DNA of 64,000 nt from PGYR01 sp041675005 (GTDB taxonomy: Bacteria; Bacteroidota; Ignavibacteria; Kapaibacteriales; UBA2268), in NCBI GenBank assembly GCA_041675005.1, contig JBAYUQ010000004.1:1-64000 (forward strand). The letters are read 5' to 3'. The notes below the pieces were generated by a model, which saw only the letters and a program-made list of their open reading frames with translations, was not told the origin of the DNA and did not search any database. A program made the translations under genes and the position numbers. Positions 54,619 to 63,637 of the stretch are shown here, in pieces (within the stretch, counting starts at the first letter, position 1; the number at the start of each line of letters is the position of its first letter).

Positions 54619-54933
54619 ATGATAGGATTATTTAAGAGTATGTTCGGTCAACAAGATAATACCGAGTTGATAAAAGCAATAGAAGAAGGTGCTTATCTAG
54701 TAGATGTGAGAAGCACTGCAGAATTCAACGGTGGTAGTGTAAAAGGGGCAGTAAATATCCCTTTGGACTCAGTACCCAATCAATTGCCCAAGTTCAAGGG
54801 GAAGAAAGGTGTAGTTGTCTTTTGCCAAAGCGGTGCTAGAAGCGGCGTAGCAAAAGGTATATTAGAGAAAAATGGAATTCAGAATGTAATAAATGGTGGT
54901 GGACACAGTAACGTAAGAAATTGTGTTTCATAA
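54619..54933 (+). CDS. Single-domain rhodanese
   Basis: A 104-residue rhodanese with active Cys69 in VVVFCQSGARSG and an aspartate in YLVDVRSTAEFNGG. The small domain has no signal peptide and therefore acts in the cytoplasm, passing sulfane sulfur. It ends the ArsR-TauE-MBL/rhodanese operon, and hairpin copy 4 follows at 35 bases. Confidence 0.93.
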   Translation: MIGLFKSMFGQQDNTELIKAIEEGAYLVDVRSTAEFNGGSVKGAVNIPLDSVPNQLPKFKGKKGVVVFCQSGARSGVAKGILEKNGIQNVINGGGHSNVRNCVS

Positions 54934-54967
54934 CTTGATTTAAAAAAATAGATTTCGATTACCCCAT

Positions 54968-55013
54968 AATCACACAAAGCCCATCAGTAGAAATACGAAT
55001 GGGCTTTGTTGTT
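54968..55013 (+). terminator. Terminator-like hairpin repeat, copy 4
   Basis: acaaagcccat with aatgggctttgt around agtagaaatacg, then ttgttt. It ends the sulfur operon. The flanking aatcacacaaag is identical to copy 1. Confidence 0.75.
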
Positions 55014-55084
55014 TTAAATTACATAGAAAAAAGTAAAAAAAAGTGCCCTTTTTTCAACTTATTTGAGTATTATATCATAGAATA

Positions 55085-55109
55085 AATGACTTTCAATTAG
55101 TAATGTTAT
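55085..55109. repeat. 25-base direct repeat, copy A
   Basis: aatgactttcaattagtaat followed by gttat is repeated at 63556-63580 with a single mismatch (24/25) and in the same orientation. The two copies bracket the TANFOR-like gene and its barrel partner. Copy A lies next to the transposase relic at 55116. Confidence 0.6.
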
Positions 55110-55115
55110 CTCCGA

Positions 55116-55301
55116 TTATAATACTCTATGTCCAGAGTAAACTACTATAACACACAAGTATGCACAACCTTTATATGCTCTAAAGTACGTGATGTCTGTT
55201 AACCACTTCTCGTTAGGACTTGTACTTGTGTAGTTCCAAGTAAGTATATTTGGGTCTAGCTCTTCGAATGGTATTGACCCGAATACGCCACTTCTGTTAT
55301 A
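55116..55301 (-). pseudogene. IS3-family transposase (OrfB, rve domain) relic
   Basis: On the minus strand directly behind the stop of the giant gene, about 60 codons read without a start and contain TSPNEKWLTDITYFRAYKG, the block around the first catalytic Asp of IS3/IS150 transposases, followed by CAYLCVIVVYSGHRVL. A stop closes the frame at 55116. Neither the second Asp, the Glu nor any OrfA is present. It shows that an IS once sat at the 3' edge of this gene. Confidence 0.75.
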
Positions 55302-58300
55302 TTATTTGACATCTACAAAGAATGTCCTGCTATAATTCCTATTGACTCCTTTAGTACATCCTTTTTCCTCAATTATACAGATCTTATATTTTCCAACAAT
55401 ATCAAAATTATAGTCTAATGTATATAAATTGACACCTTTTTTAGTGTCTAATCTCCCATCTGGTCTGTATATTAGCCATACAACTTTATTAGGGTCATTT
55501 AGACATACCTCTTTACACTGTGTGTCTATCCCTAATCTTGTCAAACCGACACCAGAGCGAAGAATAACCTCACCAACCATACGTTTGGTAATGGTTGGTT
55601 GTCGCTTTATGTAATGATTATAATCAACTTGCAAACAAGTATCCCGACCACAATCAACTTTTTCAATTTCAACTTTTTCATTATCAATATCTGGCTTTCC
55701 TCTATCTGGGTCTTTTGGTTTTTTAACTATTACTGTAAGCCCCACACTGCACACACTCCCGTCTGAGCATCTTTGATAGAATCTAAATGTCCATGTGCCT
55801 GGGATTACAAACCTAAAATCTTTGGTTGTACTATATGTTGTCCCCTTGATTCTCGTTAGAGGAATATTGATAAAAGGAAAATTGTTCATCGGAGGCGGAT
55901 CAACTACTAACCAATTTCCATCTTTGAAACAGTCTCCTTCGCAATTCCCTGCCGCAGTTATGGTCGCCAAATCATCATAAGAGACAATTATTTTACCATC
56001 TGGTTTTAGCCCCTTTCCGTTATACGAAAGCTTAATTAAGCACTTGCATTTTTTATTGTCACCTCTGTATGGCGGGTCACCACCAGGGCCTGGTTGCCAA
56101 GGTGTAGTTCGGTGGTCACTTCCTGCTGGACCACCATCGTTTCCACCAACTCTTATTCTACCTCCACCGAGAGAGGCCCCACCTATTGGTGGTTTTATTT
56201 CACCTTCATCGGCTTCACCCATATCTCCGCCGCTTCTTCCTCCTAGTGGAATTTCGTCAATATCGTCAGGACAACAATCGTTATTTCTTTCTTTCAAGAT
56301 TTCATATTCATAATTTATTTCAGTTCCTTCAGGAGTACAAATAACGATTACTTTTATTTTCATCCAACAATATCTCTCACCTAAAGACAACTTCAGCTGA
56401 CTTGCAATCATTTTAGAACATTCATTTTTATCTTCATCTTCTGGATAATTGTAAACAACAGTTTCACTCCCATTTGGACAACACTTCTGTCTATTACTAC
56501 CTATTGGGTCGTTGAAATGTTCTAATATTCTCTTAATTGCTTCATCGATACTTTTTCCAGCGGCATTTGAAGCTATTTCTTCGTTATCATAAAATGCTGA
56601 TCTTACCGTTTCTTTTTCTTTTTGTAATCTTTCAACATCTGCTTCCAAATTACTTATTGATTCCTCACAGAATTTCCCACATTTCTCTTTCATTTCTGCT
56701 ATCATTGCATAATACTGCTTTAGGCATAGCATAGTCATCATTACACTTTTTGCTGTTCCACCCATCTCCATATATTTTGCATTGTAAAATGCAACCATAT
56801 TCCCAGTCTCTGCGGCAACGGCACCTGCCATCATAGCTGTCATTTTGATGATTAATCCCGGTGGGAACGAACCACCCGTTCTTGCTGCATTAACAATATC
56901 TTTCACGGCATCTGCTGCTTCTTTTACATCATCATACTTTTCTTTGGCGGCTTGTATATCAAGTAATAATTTTTTCAAATCTTCGCATTGCTGTGGACTT
57001 AAATTATTGTAACTACAAAAATTATTTAACATCTTTTCACCTAGCCACTTCACTACATCATTGTATCCAGTTTCCTCTTTCACATAATCAATAGCGTCTG
57101 AAATAGGGCCACCAGATAAAATCCATTCTACATTAGAGAAATACCAATCGTACATTATCCATGTATTTCGAGAATCTTCTCTTCGATTCCAAAAATCCAT
57201 TTGATCTATGAAATTTCCCATATCAGCATTCATTGTACCATTTAGTTGGTTCAATTTTCTAGATATACAACGCATTTTCTCTAAGTATGCAGACCTTCCT
57301 TCAGGAGTATTAGGGTCAATTCCTTCGCAGCAATCCCCATTTGGTGGACAGCATTCTTTGAAATTATATCCAGCATTCTCTGGTAGTTCTATTCCCAGCT
57401 CTTTTGCCCATTGTTTTAATCGGTCTATATTTTTATTTAATATTTCTTGATTTTTTATTCGTGCATCTTCTATATCTTTTTCTTGTGGGCATCTTTTCTT
57501 CCAATACTCTAAATCAGATTCTGCCTGTCTCAATGAATCAGAAAGGGCTTTCCATTCTTCACTTCTATTAGGGCCAAAAGGATTTTCAGCAGTTGCAGAG
57601 ATTGAATCACAATCTTTCTTCTTTGAAGTATTATTCGCATAAGAATTTTCATAATATATAGTATAGTATGTATTTCTATCATTATCCAATCTAGTGAATT
57701 TGTATTCTACATCTAATAGATTATAGTCTTCATTTGCCGTAGGAGAAGTAATCTTGAAACCCTGCTCAATATTCCGAATGTCAGAGCCACCAGTTAAAGT
57801 AGAGGTCAATACTTCGTCATCAACTTCAGGTAACCAGAAGGGTAATATGGTACTGTTATTGGGGTTTTCTGTTTCACTAACCGTAGCAATATATAATTTG
57901 CCTTTTTCTAAGTTGGTTGTCGATAAATCGAAACTACCACCAGAGAGTGATGTTCGACTTATTAGAGGTGTAATTGTAGATAGATTCTTTATAACATAGT
58001 TGTATGATTCAGGATTATCTGAGAACATAATATATAACATTGGTGTGGTTTTATATAGATCTTTATTTTTAGAAAAAGGGATATTCTTAAAAGCTAAGAA
58101 ATCTATGTCATCTTCGGAGTATATATTTATATTTATAGTTTCCGGTGACACCCATCTTATAGATCCAAGTTTACCATTATTTGATTCAACCTTTGCTTTG
58201 ATTGGGTGTGTCAGAATATTAGCGGCCAATATATCTCTATAATTAGGTTGTTTGAGCTGAAAGTCGTTCTCAGTTATATCCATACCCCAATAATCAGAAT

Positions 58301-61300
58301 TAGGTGCTTCAAAATATGTACTATTATTATTACCAAAATTTGTAGCTAATACAGTACATATCGCAGCTTTAGTCTCGTGATGATTAAAAGTATTCTCATA
58401 AACTTTTGCTTTTATTAGCTTGTTGCTCTCTATATGATTATCAGAAAACCAAGTATAGATTAAATCTGCCATTTCGTTTGGGTCATCGGATAATTCATCT
58501 ACCCCCACGGGTATATATCTTATTTGAGTTTCTTTCACTTCCGTTGTTTTTATTCCCTCGACATAAATTCTAATTAAAGGAGCAGATTTGTGTTGTTTTA
58601 TATTCTGATTAATATTAGTTAAAGATTGATTACTACAATTTTGTCCATTGTTTTTTAAATTTCGTTCTATTTGTCCGTATTTCGCATAAGTTGCTTTTTG
58701 AATCTCATTTATCAACTCCGCCTTGTTCATAGCTGAAGTTGGTACACTATAATAGGCATTGATTACTGTTGGTTCAAACGATTCATCTATTCCATCTGCA
58801 GACCCATTGAAGTTCAATACTTCTTTGATAATAGAAATTGAGAAGTTGTAATTTCCAATATGGTCATGAGAATTTCTATCTTTCAACGAGATTTCATCAC
58901 CTACATTTGGATTCGTATTTATAACATTCGTTTTGCCTGACTCGTCTGTTATAACGACATCACTCGGAATTATATAATAATTTGTTTGGTGTAAACTAGT
59001 GTTATTTTCATTGTACATCCCTTTATATAGTGGGTTATCACTATTTGTATTGCTTTTTTGAAACGTTTGATAGTACTTTCTTTGTTTCACTTTTGGAGTT
59101 GGTAATGCTATATCTATATCTGTGAAATCCAATTCATTTGTTAAGTCCTTCATTTTTAGTTTGTGGGGTTCTATTTTTTCTAATGGTGTAATAAACAGAG
59201 TCGAAGACTCACTATCTGCTTCTTTTATGACTGTTACATCAGTTGTTTTTTTATTATCTGTATCTACACTACCTTTGTTTTTATCGACTGTTGGGTTTAT
59301 AAACACTATTTTCTTATAATTCAAATCCACGGGTTCTTCTTTTTTAGTAGATTTTTTATCATCTGTTTTTTTGTTTTTCCTTTTGAAATTAACATCCAAA
59401 ATACCAGAGCAAGGAGGTAGATAATAAAAATCACTACTATTTTCTAAAAATAAAAAAATAGGAGGTGAGCCATCGGCTGGTTCAAATTTTGCAGACCAAT
59501 CACCTAAATCAAGTTTTTCTGATGGGTTGTTATTTGGCGTTACTATTGGAAGAGGTATTGGTGCTTTAAACGCTTCTAAATAGTCAAGTAAATCTAAATC
59601 GTTTTGCTCCAATTTAAATGTTTCAAATTCATCGATTGAGGCAACTGGAAATGACAAATCATCCGGAAACCCTATATTATTAGTTGAATAGTCAGATATT
59701 TGCCCCAAAATATTATAAATGGATTCGGAATCATTATTAATATCTAATAACTTTGTGCTGTTGCTAGCTACTGTTATATTGATTCCCATTGTATCATTCA
59801 ACAAGGGATGTACACCATCTATAAACATTGTTCCGACAAATTGGATTTCTATTTTACCAGAGCCATAAGGTGCAAATAGTAAATGTTCTGACTTCGTATA
59901 TCCTTTATATTCCCTTCCTTTATCATCCATATATCTAAAAGTGAATGCACCATCCCAAACGGGAATCTCAGTACTAAAAGCAGGATATACATATCTTGTA
60001 GGAAAGCAATCTATTAGATTAAATCCTTGATCTTTATTATCTTTTAAAATTAATTGTAAATTACTTCCTCCCCCCATAACAGTCCCAAAATCAGTTTTTG
60101 GAGTCTGTCTTTGTACAGATTTGAAATCTATATAATCTATTTCTCCATCCCCATCGTTATCAACAGGAGAAACAGCAAGAGTTCCGACAGGAACATCGTC
60201 AAATACAATTTCCCCTTCATTTGAAGATTTATCTACAGATATTTTAATCTCATCAGAGAATTGACAAGTTATACCAGAGCAAATTATCATACCAGTAACA
60301 GACAAACGACCTTCAGTAAGTTCTGGATAATCTATAATAAATTCACTTCCCTCAGATTGGTCAGTAAATGACTCTCCATTTTCATTTATTCCATAGAATT
60401 TCCAATTGTAAACAATCTCTACATCTGGGTTACCGACTCTCATTTTCTTAAGCAGTTCATCGAAAGATTCGGTAGCACCATATTGAGATGTACTTTTTTG
60501 TATTTCGCTCTTTTGCTGGACAGTGTGTGCGGCTTCGTGAGCAACTATAGCACGCTCCGGATCACCTTTTTTTAATACTATATTATTACCTTCCGAAGTA
60601 GCAGAAGCTCCCATACTACTTGCTGCTCTAATTGTTGCACCTTCCGTAGCTGGCTTACAATTACATAAATCTGGTTTATTAAAGCCAGCATCTATTACAT
60701 TAAATATGTAAGGAGAGGCAACACCGTCTTGTTCACCAATTGGTCTGCCTTGGTCATCTGTAGCTTTCACAGACCAGACTATTGTTTCACCAATTTTTGG
60801 CAAATCAAAATCTGGTGGCCAAATTGTTTGGGTTTGTAATGGTAATTCAATCTCAAAAAAGGGTTGATTGACTTTGAATGCCTGCATTGGCTGTTGCCAA
60901 GAGTCAACTCTCATACCGAACAGGATATAATTTACAACTCCGCTTGGAGTAGGAGTAACAGGAGTCCATCTGAATACTTGCCCTTGGAGAGTAGTAATAG
61001 GTATATCTGACCCATCTAATGGATAAATCAAATTTGGTTGTTGATATGAATCTAAGAAAAATGTATGACAAACTGGAGCCGTTAGCTCCGCATTAGTTTT
61101 AACATCATAAAGGGTAATACAAATAGTATAATCTCGTGAAGGTAGTTTACCGGTTCTTACTACCGATTGTTCGACGTTATTAAAAAATTCTATGGCGTTA
61201 TAAGGTACAATATCAATTCCATCAAACAATATAGATTCGAAACCCGTTATTGTGTGTGCAGGCATTTCTAATACTTTTGTTGCTGCTTGAAGGTTATCAT

Positions 61301-61520
61301 CAAAATTTGAACCAGCATACACTTTAGCTCCAATTCTAAAACTTACTTCCTCATCACTCAAATTGGTAATAGCTAACTGAATAGTTTCACTTTTATCTTG
61401 CCAATCCGTTAAGTAAGGAGATGGCTTTGGACTCATTATAATTTGAACTTGCAACTTTTGCGCAAACCCAAAACTTGAAATTGCAAATAGCAATATTAGA
61501 ATTAGTTTATATGTATTCAT
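55302..61520 (-). CDS. Giant secreted TANFOR-like protein with embedded DUF4157-type HEAAH motif
   Basis: A 2072-residue exported protein (signal MNTYKLILILLFAISSFGFAQ). Residues ~25-285 resemble the TANFOR architecture: VQIIMSPKPSPYLTDWQD, LPSRDYTICITLYDVKT, LIYPLDGSDI and FRWTPVTPTPSG. An ~50-residue insert follows (GATIRAASSMGASATSEGNN, then AIVAHEAAHTVQQ, His328 to His332) that matches the zinc-binding half of DUF4157, the module found in effectors of contractile injection systems and other toxins. After more beta domains come predicted helical or coiled-coil, Cys-rich parts at ~1320-1375 and ~1510-1660, a Gly/Pro-rich linker (~1765-1825) and a Cys-rich beta C terminus. No T9SS domain is seen. 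The barrel gene lies 18 bases upstream in the same operon. Confidence 0.85.
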   Translation of the reverse strand: MNTYKLILILLFAISSFGFAQKLQVQIIMSPKPSPYLTDWQDKSETIQLAITNLSDEEVSFRIGAKVYAGSNFDDNLQAATKVLEMPAHTITGFESILFDGIDIVPYNAIEFFNNVEQSVVRTGKLPSRDYTICITLYDVKTNAELTAPVCHTFFLDSYQQPNLIYPLDGSDIPITTLQGQVFRWTPVTPTPSGVVNYILFGMRVDSWQQPMQAFKVNQPFFEIELPLQTQTIWPPDFDLPKIGETIVWSVKATDDQGRPIGEQDGVASPYIFNVIDAGFNKPDLCNCKPATEGATIRAASSMGASATSEGNNIVLKKGDPERAIVAHEAAHTVQQKSEIQKSTSQYGATESFDELLKKMRVGNPDVEIVYNWKFYGINENGESFTDQSEGSEFIIDYPELTEGRLSVTGMIICSGITCQFSDEIKISVDKSSNEGEIVFDDVPVGTLAVSPVDNDGDGEIDYIDFKSVQRQTPKTDFGTVMGGGSNLQLILKDNKDQGFNLIDCFPTRYVYPAFSTEIPVWDGAFTFRYMDDKGREYKGYTKSEHLLFAPYGSGKIEIQFVGTMFIDGVHPLLNDTMGINITVASNSTKLLDINNDSESIYNILGQISDYSTNNIGFPDDLSFPVASIDEFETFKLEQNDLDLLDYLEAFKAPIPLPIVTPNNNPSEKLDLGDWSAKFEPADGSPPIFLFLENSSDFYYLPPCSGILDVNFKRKNKKTDDKKSTKKEEPVDLNYKKIVFINPTVDKNKGSVDTDNKKTTDVTVIKEADSESSTLFITPLEKIEPHKLKMKDLTNELDFTDIDIALPTPKVKQRKYYQTFQKSNTNSDNPLYKGMYNENNTSLHQTNYYIIPSDVVITDESGKTNVINTNPNVGDEISLKDRNSHDHIGNYNFSISIIKEVLNFNGSADGIDESFEPTVINAYYSVPTSAMNKAELINEIQKATYAKYGQIERNLKNNGQNCSNQSLTNINQNIKQHKSAPLIRIYVEGIKTTEVKETQIRYIPVGVDELSDDPNEMADLIYTWFSDNHIESNKLIKAKVYENTFNHHETKAAICTVLATNFGNNNSTYFEAPNSDYWGMDITENDFQLKQPNYRDILAANILTHPIKAKVESNNGKLGSIRWVSPETININIYSEDDIDFLAFKNIPFSKNKDLYKTTPMLYIMFSDNPESYNYVIKNLSTITPLISRTSLSGGSFDLSTTNLEKGKLYIATVSETENPNNSTILPFWLPEVDDEVLTSTLTGGSDIRNIEQGFKITSPTANEDYNLLDVEYKFTRLDNDRNTYYTIYYENSYANNTSKKKDCDSISATAENPFGPNRSEEWKALSDSLRQAESDLEYWKKRCPQEKDIEDARIKNQEILNKNIDRLKQWAKELGIELPENAGYNFKECCPPNGDCCEGIDPNTPEGRSAYLEKMRCISRKLNQLNGTMNADMGNFIDQMDFWNRREDSRNTWIMYDWYFSNVEWILSGGPISDAIDYVKEETGYNDVVKWLGEKMLNNFCSYNNLSPQQCEDLKKLLLDIQAAKEKYDDVKEAADAVKDIVNAARTGGSFPPGLIIKMTAMMAGAVAAETGNMVAFYNAKYMEMGGTAKSVMMTMLCLKQYYAMIAEMKEKCGKFCEESISNLEADVERLQKEKETVRSAFYDNEEIASNAAGKSIDEAIKRILEHFNDPIGSNRQKCCPNGSETVVYNYPEDEDKNECSKMIASQLKLSLGERYCWMKIKVIVICTPEGTEINYEYEILKERNNDCCPDDIDEIPLGGRSGGDMGEADEGEIKPPIGGASLGGGRIRVGGNDGGPAGSDHRTTPWQPGPGGDPPYRGDNKKCKCLIKLSYNGKGLKPDGKIIVSYDDLATITAAGNCEGDCFKDGNWLVVDPPPMNNFPFINIPLTRIKGTTYSTTKDFRFVIPGTWTFRFYQRCSDGSVCSVGLTVIVKKPKDPDRGKPDIDNEKVEIEKVDCGRDTCLQVDYNHYIKRQPTITKRMVGEVILRSGVGLTRLGIDTQCKEVCLNDPNKVVWLIYRPDGRLDTKKGVNLYTLDYNFDIVGKYKICIIEEKGCTKGVNRNYSRTFFVDVK

Positions 61521-61538
61521 ATCAGACTCCTAAGCTAT

Positions 61539-63227
61539 TTAGAAAGAATAGCTTAACCCCGTTTGTAAATAATTTTCTGTGAAAGTAGCGTTTGATCTTG
61601 ATGAGCCATAATTATAATCATTATAATTGTAATTCAATCTGAAGATTAACATTTTCGTAATCTTATATCTAGAGGTAAACCTAATACCGAGTTTGACATC
61701 ATCCGTATTGTTCCCAAGGGAAGATTGGTTAAGACTTAACTTCAACCCAGGAACAAATGTATTCTCCCATAGTCTATAATTCCCACTAACGCCAATTGAG
61801 ATTAATTTTAAATCGGCATCGGGTAAATTATTAGTAACATAAGTTGAAAATAATGTTGTTGTAAGTGGTAAATCCTTTAGTGCCGAAGCAAAAATAATTG
61901 ATCCAGTTTTTGTGGAATTAGTCCTAAATTCACCAGTTAAAGTATTGAAATCTTCGAAATCATCAAATCCAAATACCAAGTTCAAATTACTATTTCCCCA
62001 TTTGGACTCAAAAGAATATGCGGGAGAAAATGAAAATGAATTAGATACCATTTCTAATTTTAATGTATCGTTTGAGGTATTATTTCTAATACCGAAGTTT
62101 GTATAATTAGCATTAGCACTTAAATTATCAGTTACTTGATAAAAAATATTAGCATTGGCTATCAGCTGGCTTGTGGTAGTAGATTTTGTCTCAAACAAAT
62201 TATTAAATCGCTGTCCAGCGGAACCACTTATTCTAAATCTTGAGTCTTCCGTTCGGTAATTCCCACCTAATGAGTATTCGACTCTATCACTGATGAAGAA
62301 CTGATAACCTATAGTCCTAAAACCATCACCTGCGTACAAACCTTGTGCATTTATCCCCCAGCTACCATAGTCCAACACGAATCTTGACTTTGCAGCACCA
62401 TCTATGAGAGTTGAAGATTTTGCTTCTTGAATAAATAAATCCACTTCCTTATCATTGAGTATTACATTGTCGGAGAGCTGATTACGAGTAAATGCCGAAG
62501 CTGCAATTTCTGAATATAAGTAGATTTCATCAGTAAATGGTATAGAAAAATTAATGCTGCTTATAAGACCCTCCTCTGGATAAATCTTAGTTGTAGCCGG
62601 TATATTACTTATAGAATTGGTATCATCATAGAGAGCCGCGAAATTGAGACCTATAGAGCCAGACTTCTCCTTCCCGTATTGAAATTTGGCACCATAAATA
62701 TATTGAGTATATGCTCCTTTTAGTTGTTTCCCCAATGGCTCTATTCCACGTTGAGAAACGCCATAAAATGATGCTAATCGGAAGTTTTCAGGTAATAAAT
62801 CCATACCTAATCCAAATATCTGTCTATTACCCATAGTCAAATCTGAGAATTGCGGTGATTGAGAACCAAAATGAAACTGTGCCCATTCGTATTTAGGTGA
62901 AATACTTACATAGTTTAGTGGGTTTTGGATATACTGTAAGAAATTTTGCCCAGGAGCTTGGGCAGTTATATAATTGCTCTGTCTGCTATTCAAAACTATA
63001 GTTACTGGTACTTGCAACAAATCATAGTCAAAACTCGAATTATAGGTGAATCTAGTTTGGTTTGGCAAGTGCCGTGCATTTAAAGTCGAATCAGATGCCT
63101 CAAATTGATAAACTTCTTGGGTTAATGATGCATTTCCTGAAATTTGAAATTCAATAGGTTTTTCTTCACTTAAGGCGATTGCTGTTGATAAAATGAAGGT
63201 TAGATAAAGTGAGCTTCTTAAGTCCAT
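61539..63227 (-). CDS. Outer-membrane beta-barrel partner of the TANFOR-like protein
   Basis: I place the start at ATG 63227 (MDLRSSLYLTFILSTAIALS, a signal peptide); the first ATG at 63293 would add 22 residues of hydrophobic, Cys-containing sequence. The 562-residue mature protein consists of alternating strands with many Asn, Ser and Tyr and ends in the aromatic TENYLQTGLSYSF, as barrels do. YVSISPKYEWAQFHFGSQSP and GNRQIFGLGMDL near the start are the most distinctive parts. TANFOR proteins are commonly encoded beside a barrel of this kind, which may anchor or export them. It is upstream of the giant gene with 18 bases between. Confidence 0.75.
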   Translation of the reverse strand: MDLRSSLYLTFILSTAIALSEEKPIEFQISGNASLTQEVYQFEASDSTLNARHLPNQTRFTYNSSFDYDLLQVPVTIVLNSRQSNYITAQAPGQNFLQYIQNPLNYVSISPKYEWAQFHFGSQSPQFSDLTMGNRQIFGLGMDLLPENFRLASFYGVSQRGIEPLGKQLKGAYTQYIYGAKFQYGKEKSGSIGLNFAALYDDTNSISNIPATTKIYPEEGLISSINFSIPFTDEIYLYSEIAASAFTRNQLSDNVILNDKEVDLFIQEAKSSTLIDGAAKSRFVLDYGSWGINAQGLYAGDGFRTIGYQFFISDRVEYSLGGNYRTEDSRFRISGSAGQRFNNLFETKSTTTSQLIANANIFYQVTDNLSANANYTNFGIRNNTSNDTLKLEMVSNSFSFSPAYSFESKWGNSNLNLVFGFDDFEDFNTLTGEFRTNSTKTGSIIFASALKDLPLTTTLFSTYVTNNLPDADLKLISIGVSGNYRLWENTFVPGLKLSLNQSSLGNNTDDVKLGIRFTSRYKITKMLIFRLNYNYNDYNYGSSRSNATFTENYLQTGLSYSF

Positions 63228-63637
63228 AGGAATACAAAAGATACAATAGTAAATAGGTTGAGCAAACTTATAAAAAAAAAATAATAAAAACAATTTTTTT
63301 GTTTCTCAACAAGTTCGTAACTTTCGAGATTGTTTGATTTAGATTTTTAATATCATTTGGTTTACCTCTTGTTTCAAAATATACAATCGAATTGTCCACC
63401 AAGTCTCTTTTCCTCCAATTTATTTAAACAATCATTTAAATCCTTCCCTGATATTAGAAATATAAATCCTTGAATCAATAATTAACAAATACTCTGTCTT
63501 CTGGGGTGCAAATCTTCAATATTTTCAATTTTTTTGCCTTTTATATAGTATAATTAATGACTTTCATTTAGTAATGTTATGCGTGTTTATTATATTACAG
63601 AAATTAAAATTTAACAATATCACTTTTGTACTAAAAT
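63228..63637. other. AT-rich region between the barrel gene and the RidA gene
   Basis: No complete gene. On the minus strand, roughly 63340-63495 has a frame (GKDLNDCLNKLEEKRLGGQF) broken by a frameshift, which may be a decayed coding remnant. The 25-base direct repeat copy B is at 63556-63580. Promoters for the divergent genes on both sides must lie here. Confidence 0.4.
63556..63580. repeat. 25-base direct repeat, copy B
   Basis: Second copy of the repeat at 55085, differing by one base. It lies 58 bases before the RidA gene start, so it may overlap its promoter. Confidence 0.6.

Noticed and set aside
55302..56500. Proline- and glycine-rich plus-strand frames opposite the giant gene.
   Set aside because: Antisense shadows of the Gly-rich linker; no start signals.
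63340..63495. A minus-strand reading with LISGKDLNDCLNKLEEKRLG and, after a one-base shift, YFETRGKPNDIKNLNQTI.
   Set aside because: It could be a decayed gene, but stops on both sides and the need for a frameshift leave it unsupported without a homologue.
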